DNA of 64,000 nucleotides from Trametes villosa (taxonomy: Eukaryota > Basidiomycota > Agaricomycetes > Polyporales > Polyporaceae). Positions 32,531-43,939 of the stretch are shown here, piece by piece; the stretch's first letter is position 1; each line of letters begins with the position of its first letter. The stretch is from the NCBI GenBank assembly GCA_002964805.2, contig PUDQ02000003.1:372001-436000 (forward strand). The letters are read 5' to 3'. Under the pieces are notes generated by a model. That model had not been told where the DNA came from. It made no database searches and saw nothing but the letters and a program-made list of their open reading frames with translations. Position numbers and translations under genes: made by a program.

Positions 32531-34009
32531 TCATGGCGGCGGCGGCGGCGGCGGCGGCGAGGCCGCGCTCGTCGACGACACTTCTGGTGGAGGTGATGAT
32601 GCGCTCGTTTGTGGTTCAGGAAACGAGGGTGGCGGCGCGCTGATAGGCGGTGGAGGCAGCAGCGGTGGCAGTGGATCCGGACTCTCAGACGGTTCGGGGA
32701 ACGGCGGCGGACCAGGACTTGCCGATTCAGACTGCTCGGGCAGCAGCGGCGGCGGTGGGACAGCCGATAGCTCAGGCAACGGTGGCGACAACAGCGGGCA
32801 CGGTGGGCAGGGCACCGGCTCCACCCCCGGCGGGAGCTCGGGCAGCCGCCGCGGTATCGACGCCTCCACGACGAAGCTCTCCGCCGGGTTCTCAGAGAGC
32901 GTCGGCATCGGCCGCCACGCATCCGCGACGCGCAGGTGGCCCTCGGGCGACTCGACGTGCGCGCGCGACGGGCCCGCCTCCGCCCCCTCTGCCCCTTCCG
33001 CCCCCGCCCAGTCCCCGTGCACGACGCCCTTCCACGGCGAGTAGCTCGCCATCACGTTCGGCGACCACGCCGTCTCCGCGCGCGACAGCCCGCCGGATGA
33101 CGACGACGCAGAGCCGTTCCCGCGTGCAAGCGCGCGGCTCTGCTGCGACGAGGCGCGCGAGATGCCCGTGCCCGCGTCGCAGTCCTCCGCGGACGCCTTG
33201 CGCGCGAAGAGGTGGTGCCCGACGCTCGCGACGGAGTCGCTGCGCGCGGTCGACGGCGCGCCGCTCGTCTCGGTCTGCGACTGCACGGAGATGGAGATGG
33301 GGGAGATCGGCGCCATGGGGGGGAGCGGGGAGCAGGCGGCCGTCGCGAACGGCCGGCTGAGCGTCGACGGTCGCGAGGTCGTGCTCTGCGGCAGGCTGAT
33401 GCGTCGGTCGTGTTCGGGGAACGCGGCGACGTCGAGCGGGGAGGAGATGACCTGGTTTGACTCGCGCAGGAACTGGATGCGGAGCGAGGGGAGGCGGCCG
33501 AGGCGCGTGTTCCCATCTCGGCTGAACTGGATCTTCGGGAACTGCAGTATTGAGGGGGTAGGGAATAACTTATGCACGATCGAAGGCTCGGGGATGGGAA
33601 TTGAGGCAGCGGCAGGGTCGCTGCGCGAGCCCACAGCGCCTTCTGCGGGGGCGGGTGTGGGCTCGGGGAAGTACATCGGTGGGACGGGTACGCGTGCAGG
33701 CGGCGTACGCAGTTTGAATCCCCACTCGTCCACGTCCGCACTCCGATCCGCCTGACTGGTAGTGGACTGCGTCTTTGGCGGCAGCGGCGGCGTTGCCTCG
33801 GAGTAGAGCAGCGGGGTGTGCGCCTCAGGATCAAAGGCGTACGATGACATGAAGCGCTGCTGCATCTCGGGGCGCGGAGCGGCCGCCCGCCGCAGCGTCT
33901 TCTGTCGCCGCCAGATGAAGATGCCGAAGGTGAGGAGGGCGGCGCCGACGAGGATGACAATGACGGCGCACGCAGTCCTCCATCCTGTAGATACCTGCAT
34001 AGGGCACAT
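32531..34009 (-). CDS. Proline-rich single-pass membrane protein
   Basis: One open exon of 492 codons. Near the N-terminus is a transmembrane segment (AVIVILVGAALLTFGIFIW) followed by the basic stop-transfer RRQKTLRR. The rest is a long Ser/Pro-rich, disordered cytoplasmic tail that ends in many Pro runs and finally eight prolines encoded by a GGC-type repeat next to the stop. The start at 34009 (MCPMQVSTGW) is provisional. A GTGAGTACT donor on the minus strand near 34109 and a TATGCAG acceptor near 34005 suggest a 5' exon that could supply a lumenal region or a signal peptide. No family recognised. Tail composition suggests SH3/WW partners. Confidence 0.65.
   Translation of the reverse strand: MCPMQVSTGWRTACAVIVILVGAALLTFGIFIWRRQKTLRRAAAPRPEMQQRFMSSYAFDPEAHTPLLYSEATPPLPPKTQSTTSQADRSADVDEWGFKLRTPPARVPVPPMYFPEPTPAPAEGAVGSRSDPAAASIPIPEPSIVHKLFPTPSILQFPKIQFSRDGNTRLGRLPSLRIQFLRESNQVISSPLDVAAFPEHDRRISLPQSTTSRPSTLSRPFATAACSPLPPMAPISPISISVQSQTETSGAPSTARSDSVASVGHHLFARKASAEDCDAGTGISRASSQQSRALARGNGSASSSSGGLSRAETAWSPNVMASYSPWKGVVHGDWAGAEGAEGAEAGPSRAHVESPEGHLRVADAWRPMPTLSENPAESFVVEASIPRRLPELPPGVEPVPCPPCPLLSPPLPELSAVPPPPLLPEQSESASPGPPPFPEPSESPDPLPPLLPPPPISAPPPSFPEPQTSASSPPPEVSSTSAASPPPPPPPP
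32535..32559. repeat. GGC trinucleotide repeat
   Basis: An uninterrupted GGC run of about eight units. On the minus strand it encodes the C-terminal proline run of the proline-rich membrane protein. Confidence 0.85.
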
Positions 34010-35203
34010 AAGATCTCCGGAATTAGCGTGGAGATCTCGTATGCCAAGAGGAGACTTGCACGCACCATGGGGGATCCGGGAACGATGAAAACGGAGTACT
34101 CACTGAGATGCCTTCAGCCACCCACAAACTGCACGCACAGTCGGGCTGGAAAGGAAGAGAAAAGAAAGCGCCCCAGGTATGCGCGGACTGGAAGAAAGGG
34201 AAGAGAAGAGGATGCGGCCATGGACCGGAGAGCGCTATATGGCTGCTCTATCACCGCCTCATATGCGGTGGGCCGCGCGCTCGTCAATAGGCTGATGTGA
34301 TGTCTCAGCGGCCTGTCCGGGGGGAGGGGTTATACCCGCACTGATGGTGGTAAAGGCGGTGGTATGTCCCCGGTACAGAACATCACTGCAGGAACTGCCT
34401 GGCTTACCGCGTGTAAATGGTGGGTTTTCAGCATCCCTGCCCTCAGCGCCTCCCTCCCCGGACTGCCCTCGGCGTGGTGCGGTGTGTTGCGCTCATATTA
34501 CAAACTCGGGGTGGGTCGAACATCAAATTGGACGAGCAGTTTGACTTGAGCTGGTTCCTGGGTACACCGGTGTGTAGGCTGGTGTAGGAACGCCAGCAAG
34601 CGGGCGGTGCTGTCTCCCCTCCGGCTGTTTACCCGGGTGGGCCGGTGTGAGGTCGCCGCTTTCCTCGCCACATTACCTGCCAAGCAGCGTGGTATCCATG
34701 AGAGACACGTCTCTTGAACGAAGTTCCGTCGACGAGGCTGAGAGTTCGTGCGGTCCGCGCTCTTCGTCCACATTGGTCCCAGAGTTCGTTGGACGCCGGC
34801 AGACGAGACTAGCAGATAACATCCTTCGCACACTGTGACAGTAACTCGTTGAATGCGAGGTTGTTGACTGGCTCGCCGTCTGGGGTGTCTGGAAGCGTGC
34901 CGTCAAGATCTCCAGGATGCAGCGTTCGTGGAGAGGCGAGAACAAGTGAGTGCATGTACAAGTGCTGAAAGGCGCCTAAAGACCATCCCAAGTTCGTTAG
35001 CGCTCATGATGACGACATAGGACATGGTGCTTTCTGTGGCATCAACAGAGTACTTACTTGACCAAGTACTTTTACCATCTCAACTCGCAGGCCTGCCTAG
35101 AGTAATCAGCATCTGCTGCAGGCTCTACTATTCTGTCAAAAACGCTTGACAGCCGGCTTCGAAGTGCTACATCCAGCTGAACAAGAGCATTCAGCTGAAC
35201 GTC
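34010..35203. other. Intergenic, possible short minus-strand gene
   Basis: Mostly uninformative. Two minus-strand frames (34809-34991 with GAFQHLYMHSLVLASP; 35072-35254) have plausible composition and could be exons of a small gene, but I could not join them with confidence. Confidence 0.35.
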
Positions 35204-35564
35204 ATGGCCAAGGTACCGTAAAATCTCATACTCAGTCTCGATAGACACAGACAACTAACCCGCTTAGTACAGGAGACGAGCTCAGAACCACCATGTCAAG
35301 CGCAAGGTACGCATGTAGTGCCCGCAGAGGCAGCGTTTGTCATCGAGGACGCTCAAACTTGGACCGTTTCCAGCGTGTGCGCTGCAGTCGTGCTTGAACA
35401 AGAACACATACAGCCCAGACAAGTGCGACGCGCACCTCCGCAAGTTGTACAAGTGCTGCTGGGAGATGTACAAACAGACGGACGCGCGCGGAGAGTCCAC
35501 TGCATGTCCAATGCCCAACGTTGTGCGCCGGTGGCTGAAGAGCCACGGCGAGGATGCAGACTAG
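35204..35564 (+). CDS. CMC4: Mitochondrial twin-Cx9C protein Cmc4
   Basis: Three exons (35204-35212, 35273-35306, 35374-35564) encode 77 residues, close to the 73 of yeast Cmc4. The first exon holds only three codons (Met-Ala-Lys). The joined product reads PPCQAQACALQSC, then YSPDKCDAHLRKLYKCC, then CPMPNVVRRWL. This gives the two Cx9C helices and the extra cysteines typical of Cmc4 / p8-MTCP1. The family lives in the mitochondrial intermembrane space, is imported by Mia40 through disulfide formation, and has been linked to respiratory-chain assembly. Using the ATG at 35293 instead would put the cysteine motif out of frame and lose the first Cys, which supports this model. Confidence 0.9.
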
Positions 35565-35756
35565 TGGAGGCCCAGGGTAACACTCACACGGGTGTACATT
35601 TGGGGAGAGCATGTAGGATTATTATTGACGAGAAGAGTGCTTATCTGGAGTTGGACAGTGTACATGGGGAGCATACGAAAATACTGGAGGTGCGGGCATA
35701 AAACAGCATGGGTGGGGACATAGTGCGGCGTCTAGGCGCGGTTTGCGGGGATCCGT

Positions 35757-37540
35757 TCAGAATCCCTCCTCGTCCTCGCTAGAATCCGAATCATCGTCCC
35801 ATGCGGAGCGGACGCCCGCGCTCGGGAGCCTTTCCGCGGCCTCGAGTGCCCGCTGACGAGGGGGAGGACAGGCCGCACGGGCTTGCTTCCAAGCGTTCGG
35901 GGATGTATTATTGGTCTTGCTTGAGTTGTCTGATGAAATGCTTGAGGGTACGCGCCAGGAGCCACGCGGGGCCTGAGGGACACGAGTTTGCAGTTTAGGT
36001 TGAGGGATAGCAGGGGATTGAAAGATAGCGCTGGGGCGGAAGGGCATCGGGCTTGGTTCCTCGGCGGGGTCGCAAATAGAAGACGGCGGCGAGATGCTGG
36101 TGTCCGAGAGGGCATTGTCGGAATGCGCGGACGCAGACACCGAGGCAAGTGAGGCAGCGGAGGACGACGAGGCCGAAGCCGAAAGGAGCGATCTAGCCGG
36201 TTTGCTCGAACGGCTAGAGGTGCCTTTGCACAGGTGCGGAGGCAGCGCGCGCGTCCCAGTACTGGACGCGACGGACTTCGCGTCATGCTTGCTGGTAGCA
36301 GCTCGGCCCGCCATCTCCACGCGAATGTCCTCGCGCACGCGCGCGCCCCGCTTCTCGTCTAGGGGGGTACCCCGCTGCAAGTGCGGCGGCGCCTCCGCAG
36401 GACCGCCTGTGGCTTTGCGCCGCTCGCGATCGTGTGGTGGGCGACCCTGCCCGCGGCCACGCCCGCGATCCGCCTCGCGCTGCTGCATCCGCTCCGCGAA
36501 TTTCGCCTCGCGCTTGCGCGCCGCACACTCCTTGCAGATCCCGCTCACGCACAGCGAGCCATGCGCGCTGCACAGGCCCTTCTCCGCCTCCTCCGCCCGG
36601 CCGTCGTCGTCATCAGCGTCCGCCGCCCGAAGGAGTGACACGGGCACGCGGGCGCGGTTGATGAAGACGACGCCGGCCTTGGGGATGTCGCAGCCGTGGA
36701 TGGCGGGGATGAAGCGCTCGGTGAGGCCGGGGGGCGTGGTTGGGATGTGGGAGAAGTCGGAGGAGGGGGAGGAGGTAGGCAGGTCTTCGTCGGATGCGGA
36801 TGAGGACGAGGACGCGTTGCGCGTAGGCTTGAAGGGGCGTGCGGCGGGGATGCGCCCTGCCTCGGGGTTTGCTTCAGGAGGGGGCGGGATGGGGCGGCAG
36901 AGCGGGTAGCGCGTAACGTCCTCTGATGGAGGCTCACAATGGCGGGGTTGCGGGTAAGGATGGGCGATGAGGCTGAAGGGAGATCTAGTTCGTATAACTC
37001 GCTACATATGTGTATAGAGCTCACCTGTCCGCTTCAGGCGACCACTTATTGAACCACGCGGAGGGGATGTCGCGGCAAATCCACCCTGTTGATAGAGCTT
37101 AGAACACGAGCCAGCACCAAACGGACCAGCTGAAACCTACCGTTCTTCTCCATCGCGCGCGGCGTGGTCATCGTGCACGGCAGTATGTACGACACCTCCC
37201 CCTTCTCAGCGACGACAGGACGCCTGAGGAACTCGCCCCAGCAATGCTTTCCCATGAGGCGTACAAAGTCGGGGCCCGAACTCGGCGTCTCGATGATCAC
37301 CACGTTCGGCGACTACACACTAAAGTCAGCCTGCCGCAGGAATCGATAGCACGAACGCGAGCGCACCTTGGGCTTATGGTAGAACGCAAGCAGGTTCTCC
37401 TGGCCGATCACACACGCGACCCAGCGGGCGAACGTCTTGCTGTCCTGCAGCGCGATGTACGGTTGCTCCGGGTACGGGTTGACGACCGTGAAGAACCGCG
37501 TATCGTCCGCGGGCGGCGGTGTTGGGGCGCGTTTCGGCAT
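35757..37540 (-). CDS. MPKR/GW-family protein 1 (divergent paralogue)
   Basis: Four or so exons, start at 37540 (MPKRAPTPPPADD), which aligns with the starts at 38975 and 50121. The N-terminal about 150 residues form a conserved block: TVVNPYPEQPYIAL, ARWVACVIGQENLLAFYHK, VVIIETPSSGPDFVRLMGKH, GWICRDIPSAWFNKW. A disordered Pro/Ser region follows, then CSAHGSLCVSGICKECAARK with a charged helix (REAKFAERMQQREAD), the equivalent of CPEHNVVCRKGIC in the other copies. The C-terminus is Ser-rich and ends SAWDDDSDSSEDEEGF. It lacks the WG repeats of the copy at 50.1 kb. The cysteine cluster may bind zinc. Function unknown. Confidence 0.72.
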
Positions 37541-38708
37541 GGCGGGCGAGGGCGAGGGCGGTGGCGTCCGGGGCTTGCTAGATGGTAGGCTCTTTGGGGG
37601 TTCCCGAGGCTGCCACTGCAACGCTGCATGTTATACTGCCTCCAGGCGCCGCATTGTACCTGGGCCAAGCGGCGTGTCGGTGGCCGGTGCAAAGGGCCCA
37701 TGGTCAGAGCGACAAGGCCACTCGAGGATGGCGGACGGCATGTCAAAGCGTTGCAGGTCCAGCCGTCTGCATCGGCGCGAGCGTGAAGGCCTACAAAGTG
37801 AGTAAACTCCGCCACGCTTGAAACACCTTTGTGCGTGGAGTCCCGCCATAAGCGGGGTCGAAGGATTGTAAACGTCGGACTGGGAAACGGATGAGCCACT
37901 CGACTCAGCGGAGGACAATGGCCATCTCAAACAGGCAGGTGAGCCACTTCACGGGAAGGTGCGCCGCTTTGGCCGCTTTATGCTTGACCACAACATGCGA
38001 CACCGCTTGTATCTTGGACCGTGCCACCCCGCGGTATGAGACCCACAACCTCCGCCGTCTGGGTACGACTCACGAGGCCACGGCACCATATCCACACGCA
38101 GTAGCCGTGCACAGCGACGTTGACAAGCATACACTGAGCTCTACCCGTGAGGGTGCGCCATGTCGCATGCGTTCTCGTCTGCAGCCAGTGTGAGTGAGTG
38201 CGGCTGAGATCGATACCGTTTCTCACCTGACTCTATACAGTGGCTGCAGGGCCATATTTTCGGTGCGCTGACGTTGAAACCCCAGAGAGCCGCCGCTGAG
38301 GCTCGAGCCGAAAGCTAAGGGTCCTCGTAGCTCCAACCATGTCCGGATTTTGCTAAAGATCTAGCTGCAGTTATCTGTATACCGCCCATGTGCCAGGCGT
38401 ACGGTGTCCCTGCTGAGAGCAGAAGCACTGGGAACCCTGTCATGCTGTTCGAGACCTCGAAGCTGCAGCTCGCGAAATCGGCCGCTGCAGCAGGTTTCCT
38501 GCGAATTTGAGCTCAGGAGGCACGGTAGTGCGGGACGCTGACCCACGCTGCAGTTGAACGCGCTCCCCTGGCGTTTTGAGCACGCTAGAGCTAATATCAG
38601 GATCCAGAGCTAAGTCCGTGAACCTGGAACGATGCAGACAGAGGGAGGGAAAGGGTATAAATGGGGGTGAATGGCGGAAGATCAAGATGCAAGTTCAGAG
38701 TCTGGGCT
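37541..38708. other. Divergent intergenic region
   Basis: 1.17 kb between the minus-strand family member and the first duplicated copy. No supported gene. It is not shared with the second copy, so the duplication begins at about 38709. Confidence 0.5.
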
Positions 38709-40850
38709 AGGTAAGTGAGAAAGGGGAACTTAATCCGTGCTTGCTTCTCCAATACAATCATGTACTGATATTTGTTACTATTCTTGTCAGGGTCTTATCG
38801 CGTTCTCTATCATCCTTACCGCAGTCATTAGCCGCCTGATATAAACCGGCCCTTCGCGCTTCAAAGCTACAGGCTCGCCGAAGCTCTTTGCCTCCTCACT
38901 GTCACCTCTTCGGCCTATCGTCGCATCTTCTGTCTCCGCGGCGTCTTGTATAGCGGGACAGATTGCTAGACGACATGCCTAAACGCGCGAAGACTCCGCC
39001 GCTGGACGATGGCGCGAAGTACTTGACCGTGGTGGTGCCGTACCCCGCCCACCCGAACATGGAGCTAGACCAGCACCGTAGGGAATTTGCGCGTTGGATA
39101 GGTGCGTGCACAGGCCCCGACTATTTGCGCGCGTTCTTCCACAAGCCTACGGTGCGTTGCTGCATCTCCTATGCAATCCCAAGCAAGCTGCTGATCGGCG
39201 CGTCTGTATGGTGTAGTCGCCCGGGAGTGTAATCATCGAGATCGACGAGTCGTTCCCCGACTTCAAGCGGCTTCTGGGCGGTCACAAGTGGTCGGAATTC
39301 CTGGTCGACCCCAAAGACGAAGGGCGGTTCGTCTCGAAGATATTCTACTGCACGTACAACTCCGATCGGGACGTGCAGAAGAACGGTATGTCCTCGGACG
39401 CGTTCCTTGCGCGGACCTTCGCGTAACTCACGCGCGCAGGCTGGAAGCGCGTCGATGTTCAAGACAGGTGGTTCAACAACAGAGCGTAAGCCGCGCCTCG
39501 ATGACGTTTCGGGCCCTGCTCAGCCATCGCCAGTGCCGCGAAGTTCGTGAAGCCCTATCCACCCACGCACTGGTGCGACGTACCGGTGGAGAAGAACGTG
39601 ATCCACAACCCACTCTGCCGGCCTCTCCCGCAGAACGATTTCCCTCCACCTCCGCCAGAACCCAGCCCCGTTGGCACGTACTCCTCTCGCGCTGCTACGC
39701 GTATCCCGAGCTGACATGTCTCACTCACAGTCGGCACACCTGAGTGGCAAGAGTGGAAGCAGCGCCAGAACGCGCCGCGTCCCGTGACCGCTTGGACTAG
39801 AGGGAGTGTCCCCCCGGCTGCTGCAGCCTCCGCTGCAGCCGGCCCGCCCCCGGCGTCCCGCACGGCATCGTCTGGCAGTTCCAGCTCTGGTAGTGTACGC
39901 GGCAGCGGTGCCCCGCAGCCCATTCCTCGTCAGGCCTGTCAGTGCAGTTCCTCTTCACTCGATCTATCACTCACGTACCCTCTGTAATGCAGGGAATAAC
40001 GCGACTATTCCACTCTCGCCCCCTGGACTGCCTGTTGGCATCACGCGCGGTGGCTCGTCGTCCGGCTCGTCACAGCGGTCCGCAACGGGCGGAAGCGCGT
40101 GGGGCGACCCGTCCGCTCGGTGGTCGGCCTCTTCTCCCGAAACACCCACCAGCGCTGGCAGCGACGACGGTCCACCTGCGACCCCATCCGACAACGGTCC
40201 GAGTCAAGGTGCCGTTATTGCGGTGGACCGTGTCACGGGACCCTTCGCCGAGCTCTCGGTGGACGATTACGAAGACGAAGCGTACTACAGCGTGGATGGC
40301 GGCTCTGTCATCGGAGACGATCCGCCCACTAGGACGGTGGCAGAGTTCGACATCCTCCTCATGCCGCGTGCCGACGCCGTCTTCGTCCGGCCCAAGGAGG
40401 GCGGCAGTGCGCCCACCGTCGGAGAAGCCGAAGACGACCTCGACGATGGCGACGACGACGACGAGGAAGAGCAGGATCCCCGCAACCGGGTGAAGTGCCC
40501 CGAGCACAACGTCGTGTGCCGGAAGGGCATCTGCAGCGTGATGGCCGCGATGCTGCGCGAGCAGAAGCGCGAGGAGCGGCGGCAGGAGCGCGAGAGGGAG
40601 CGGCAGGAGGCACGCAGGAAGTGGGAGAAGAACACGAAGAAGAAGGGCAAGGGTGCGCTCGCCAAGGACGACGCCTCGCCGAATTCGAGCGGCACCTCGA
40701 CGCCCACGAGCAGTGCGGGACACGCGCGCCAGCGGCCCCCGCACCTGCGCACGGGTGCGCCAGCAGGCAACGCGCCAGCCCCGCCCGCGCATCTGAAGCT
40801 GGGCGCGCCGCCGCCGCCGTCTCCTAGCTCGGCTCGACAGATGCCTCCGC
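38709..40850 (+). repeat. Direct duplication, copy A
   Basis: About 2.14 kb nearly identical to 49861-51996. It begins in the promoter at AGGTAAGTGAGAAAGG and ends inside the coding sequence at ATGCCTCCGC, after which the two copies are unrelated. Copy A has a 6-bp TAGCCG insertion just before the TATA box. Confidence 0.95.
38840..38845 (+). promoter_or_regulatory. TATA-box of MPKR/GW-family gene 2
   Basis: TATAAA 130 bp before the start codon at 38975, conserved at 49986-49991 in the duplicate. Confidence 0.55.
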
Positions 40851-40987
40851 CCGCGGCAGGTGCGATGCCGCTGTACTTTAGACCGCTATACTACATGTAT
40901 CACACGCCCATCCTTAATATCACGACACTCGCTCACCAACTTCGGCTGAGCCGGGGGACGGCGAGAGGATGCACGAGCGGGGGCTGA
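38975..40987 (+). pseudogene. MPKR/GW-family protein 2 (3'-truncated copy)
   Basis: Starts MPKRAKTPPLDD. It carries the conserved N-terminal block (TVVVPYPAHPNMEL, ARWIGACTGPDYLRAFF, VIIEIDESFPDFKRLLGGHK, GWKRVDVQDRWFNN), the Pro-rich middle, and CPEHNVVCRKGICSVM with its charged helix, all with the same introns as the copy at 50121. Homology stops at 40850. The frame then continues through about 45 unrelated codons to a stop at 40987, so the whole WG-repeat tail is missing. It could still make a shortened protein, because the promoter and all upstream splice sites are intact. I label it a pseudogene for the missing 3' part, but a functional truncated form is possible. Confidence 0.75.
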
Positions 40988-42510
40988 CGCACCGGGGTCG
41001 TTCATGCAGCCGAGGTCTTCGCGGCTGCCTCACCGCGTCCGCCGCCGAGTTCGCGTCCGCCGCGCGGGGTGCCAGATCGTGGCGCAGGATCTGTGGACAG
41101 GAGGAGAAATAACGGATGCCTTAGGTGCTTTCGTTAGGGGGGCTTTTGTAGGAGGTGCGCATGGGGGTGTGGCGTCCGCAGGGGGTATGTTCGTGGCCGT
41201 CGGCGCAGGCCTCTCGTGCACACCACGCAGCGTAAGAGAGAAATATTTTGACAGTTTGCAGCGAATCGATACATATGAGAACGTGGATGTATGTACAAGA
41301 CGAACGTACTACAGGACGAACACTCCCCGCGCGAGGGACTCTCCACCCGTCCGTCTTTGCATGTACGCGCCCGTGGCCGATACCCGCCTGCGTATATGCC
41401 CTGTGCGGGGGGCACCCGAGCTGCCCCGCGGCTGCAGTGTATTCGCGGAGCCGACGAGTACTTTGATCTTTGGGCCGCTGTCGCCGAGGTTGTTGCGCGC
41501 GCCGAGCACGCGCAGCACGTACCGGCGTACGGCCGCGTACCTCTCAAAAAGGTAACCCACCCGGAGCACGTCCTGCGGCGCCTCGAATGCGACCGCGCTC
41601 GGGAGCGTCCGGCACTGGAGCATGCCCCGCAGTAAAGGCGTGCGTCTGCCAGTGCATGCGCGAGAGCCGCCACGCTCGCGACAAACGTGGCCAGCTGCTG
41701 TACGGCGCGATCGAGCGCTATGCGCACGTTGTGGGACTGGAGCGGCGCGTGGCCTCCGTGGAATTGGCGGGGAGGGAGCACGCGCGCGCACGGCCCCGCG
41801 GGGTCGGGTCGGGGTCGGGTGCGGCTCGAGCACAGTTGGCCGTCCGGATTCGCCTCGCGGAGACGGATTATCAGCCGTCCTGTGCACGATTTAGTCGTCT
41901 CGGACTGATGCCGCTTCTGTTGAAACAGGCTGGAGCGCGGGCGGCATCGCGGACGACGGTAGAGCGTTGTTGCACGCTGCGGGCCCGGGGTTGGCGAAGA
42001 CGGGTGTTGCTGTCCAAGGGGTCGATGAGGTATCGTTGCGGACGTCGCCTAGAACAGATGTCGTCAGCAGCCATGTGGTGAGCGCCGCGGGGATGTGGAT
42101 CGTGGCTGGTCCGGCGCGCGCGCGATCACGTAGGCGATGGTCTGTCGGGAACTTGGATGCAGGGACGGGTTCGGCCGTTCTCGCGCCCTCGCATTCCGCA
42201 CCGTCGTGATCCTGTAGTGATAAATGCGTGCTGTCAGCGACGGAGTTCACTGGCATGTGCACGCACCTGAGAAGCGGCTGGATGAGCGGGGGCATTTGGA
42301 ATGTATCTGAGCCTGAGGCGCGGGATCCAGCCAGCCTTGAGCCGTTGAGGCGAGACCCAGTAGCAGCAATATGTTATAGATAGGTTCTCCAACATGGGGC
42401 AGCAAAAAGCGACACGGCCGTCGGCCGTATATCGCTGGTACGAAGGGACCGGGTGCAGTCGACATGGAAGAGAACAGACAAGGCGACCGCCGAAGTAGAA
42501 ACCGCGCTCG

Positions 42511-42548
42511 GCGCTCAGCCCCAGTGAAAACCGACGAGTACAAATCCG
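42511..42548 (-). repeat. Inverted repeat, left arm
   Basis: On the minus strand this matches 43673-43710 at 34 of 38 positions, centred on GTTTTCACTGGGGCT. The similarity does not extend clearly beyond the 38 bp. Confidence 0.65.
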
Positions 42549-43672
42549 GGCTTTGCGGGGTGAATCCGTCTGCAATCGAGAGACTCCGGAAATTCTTGGG
42601 AAATCTAGGACGATGGTGAAATAAGCGCCGATAGACGCTCCGAATCCGCTGATTTGGGTCGGCGGACGTTCCCCAAACTCGCGACTTGTCGTGAGTCGTG
42701 TCCTCTGGGTCCCGCCAACGTCATGTTAGCTCGTCTCACGTCTTCTGAGCGAGCTGTGTCCTCGCCGCATCCGTCCCATCTGCTCGCCTCACCCACTCGA
42801 CATGCCTCAGTCCGTGGGAATCTTCTCAACCTCCTTATCTTCCTGACGTCACGTTGAGATGGTCTCCTGTGCTCCTCTCTTTTCTACCACCACCACCTCT
42901 CGCGGTTGACTGGGCTTGGCTTTCCTCCATATCTAACCTATGCTCGGAGCCTGCCCCTGCGGAGTGTCGGACGAGATGGAATAGGCCCAGGTGTCCCAGG
43001 ACGAGGTGAGTTGCACATCGCATAAAGGCGCCATTCGAATCTGACATTGCCCTGCTAATCAGGGACATTTCACGCATATATTTGGATATGTATATGGCCA
43101 CTAGCGTGAGTGCCAATGCATTCGCGATTACCAGGGTCGCGCTTCCGTATATTCACCGTTGATTAGCTCGCCGGCCCCTGAACGTTCCCCATACGCGCAC
43201 GCACCAGGAGCACTTGTACTGCACCGAAGGGCTCACCGAGGCGGATAAGCAAGTCCGTCCCCTTTCGAAATGATCTTCTGATGATTCCGCTACAGAGAAC
43301 CGCGCGGCGACACAAGGTAAGTGTTCCGTTACCCGCAACGGCGGAAGTCATACTAATCGAAGGTACCGTAGAACTCAACTCAGGTGTCGTTCACGGATGG
43401 CCGCACGAACGGACTCGAGAACGCCGTCGCGTGCGGGGTCAGGCAGACAGCACGGGGGAGCGGTGCAGGGGCGGTCTTGGGGCGCGGGGACGCGAGGGCG
43501 GGAGCGGACGCAGGTAGCACCCGGTAGGTTTCGGATTTTCTCGAGTAGCGTGAAGCATAGGTATCCATACTGTACGAGAATGACCGAGTCCTACCGACGA
43601 AAACGCGGATATACTGTACCTCCCGAAAGTACCGAAACGAGCCGAGCGTCCACGAAGTGGACCGAAATCGAC

Positions 43673-43710
43673 CAGATTTGTACTGGTCAGTTTTCACTGG
43701 GGCTCAGCGC
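43673..43710 (+). repeat. Inverted repeat, right arm
   Basis: Plus-strand partner of 42511-42548. Both arms contain GATTTGTACT and GTTTTCACTGGGGCT. Confidence 0.65.
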
Positions 43711-43939
43711 TCAGGAGGTGCTCGGATTTGGCAGGTCGCGTGGTTCGAAGCGCCCACTGCAAACGACTCTCGACTCTCTCCTCCTCGCCATCGTCTTCGA
43801 CTTCGCCCAGAGGCTTTCTTGTTTTCCTCATCTGGCTGCCCGAAATGATGTACAACTCGAAAATTAGATTCGTGGAATTAGATATGCAGCAAGACGCGAG
43901 ACACAGAACTCCAAGCTAATCGACTGCAACAACCTGCCG

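Larger units (their letters stand above)
40988..43939. other. Gene-poor region with inverted repeat
   Basis: GC-rich sequence with many short overlapping frames and no supported gene. It contains a 38-bp imperfect inverted repeat (42511-42548 and 43673-43710) about 1.1 kb apart. Confidence 0.5.

Noticed and set aside
32535..32559. GGC run as a CRISPR or regulatory array
   Set aside because: A simple trinucleotide repeat inside a coding sequence.
33052..34068. 338-codon minus-strand frame
   Set aside because: It overlaps the proline-rich membrane protein, whose frame has a clear transmembrane segment. This frame is Arg/Ser low complexity.
35318..35701. 127-codon plus frame over CMC4
   Set aside because: An overlapping frame; the Cx9C cysteines are read in the other frame with supported splice sites.
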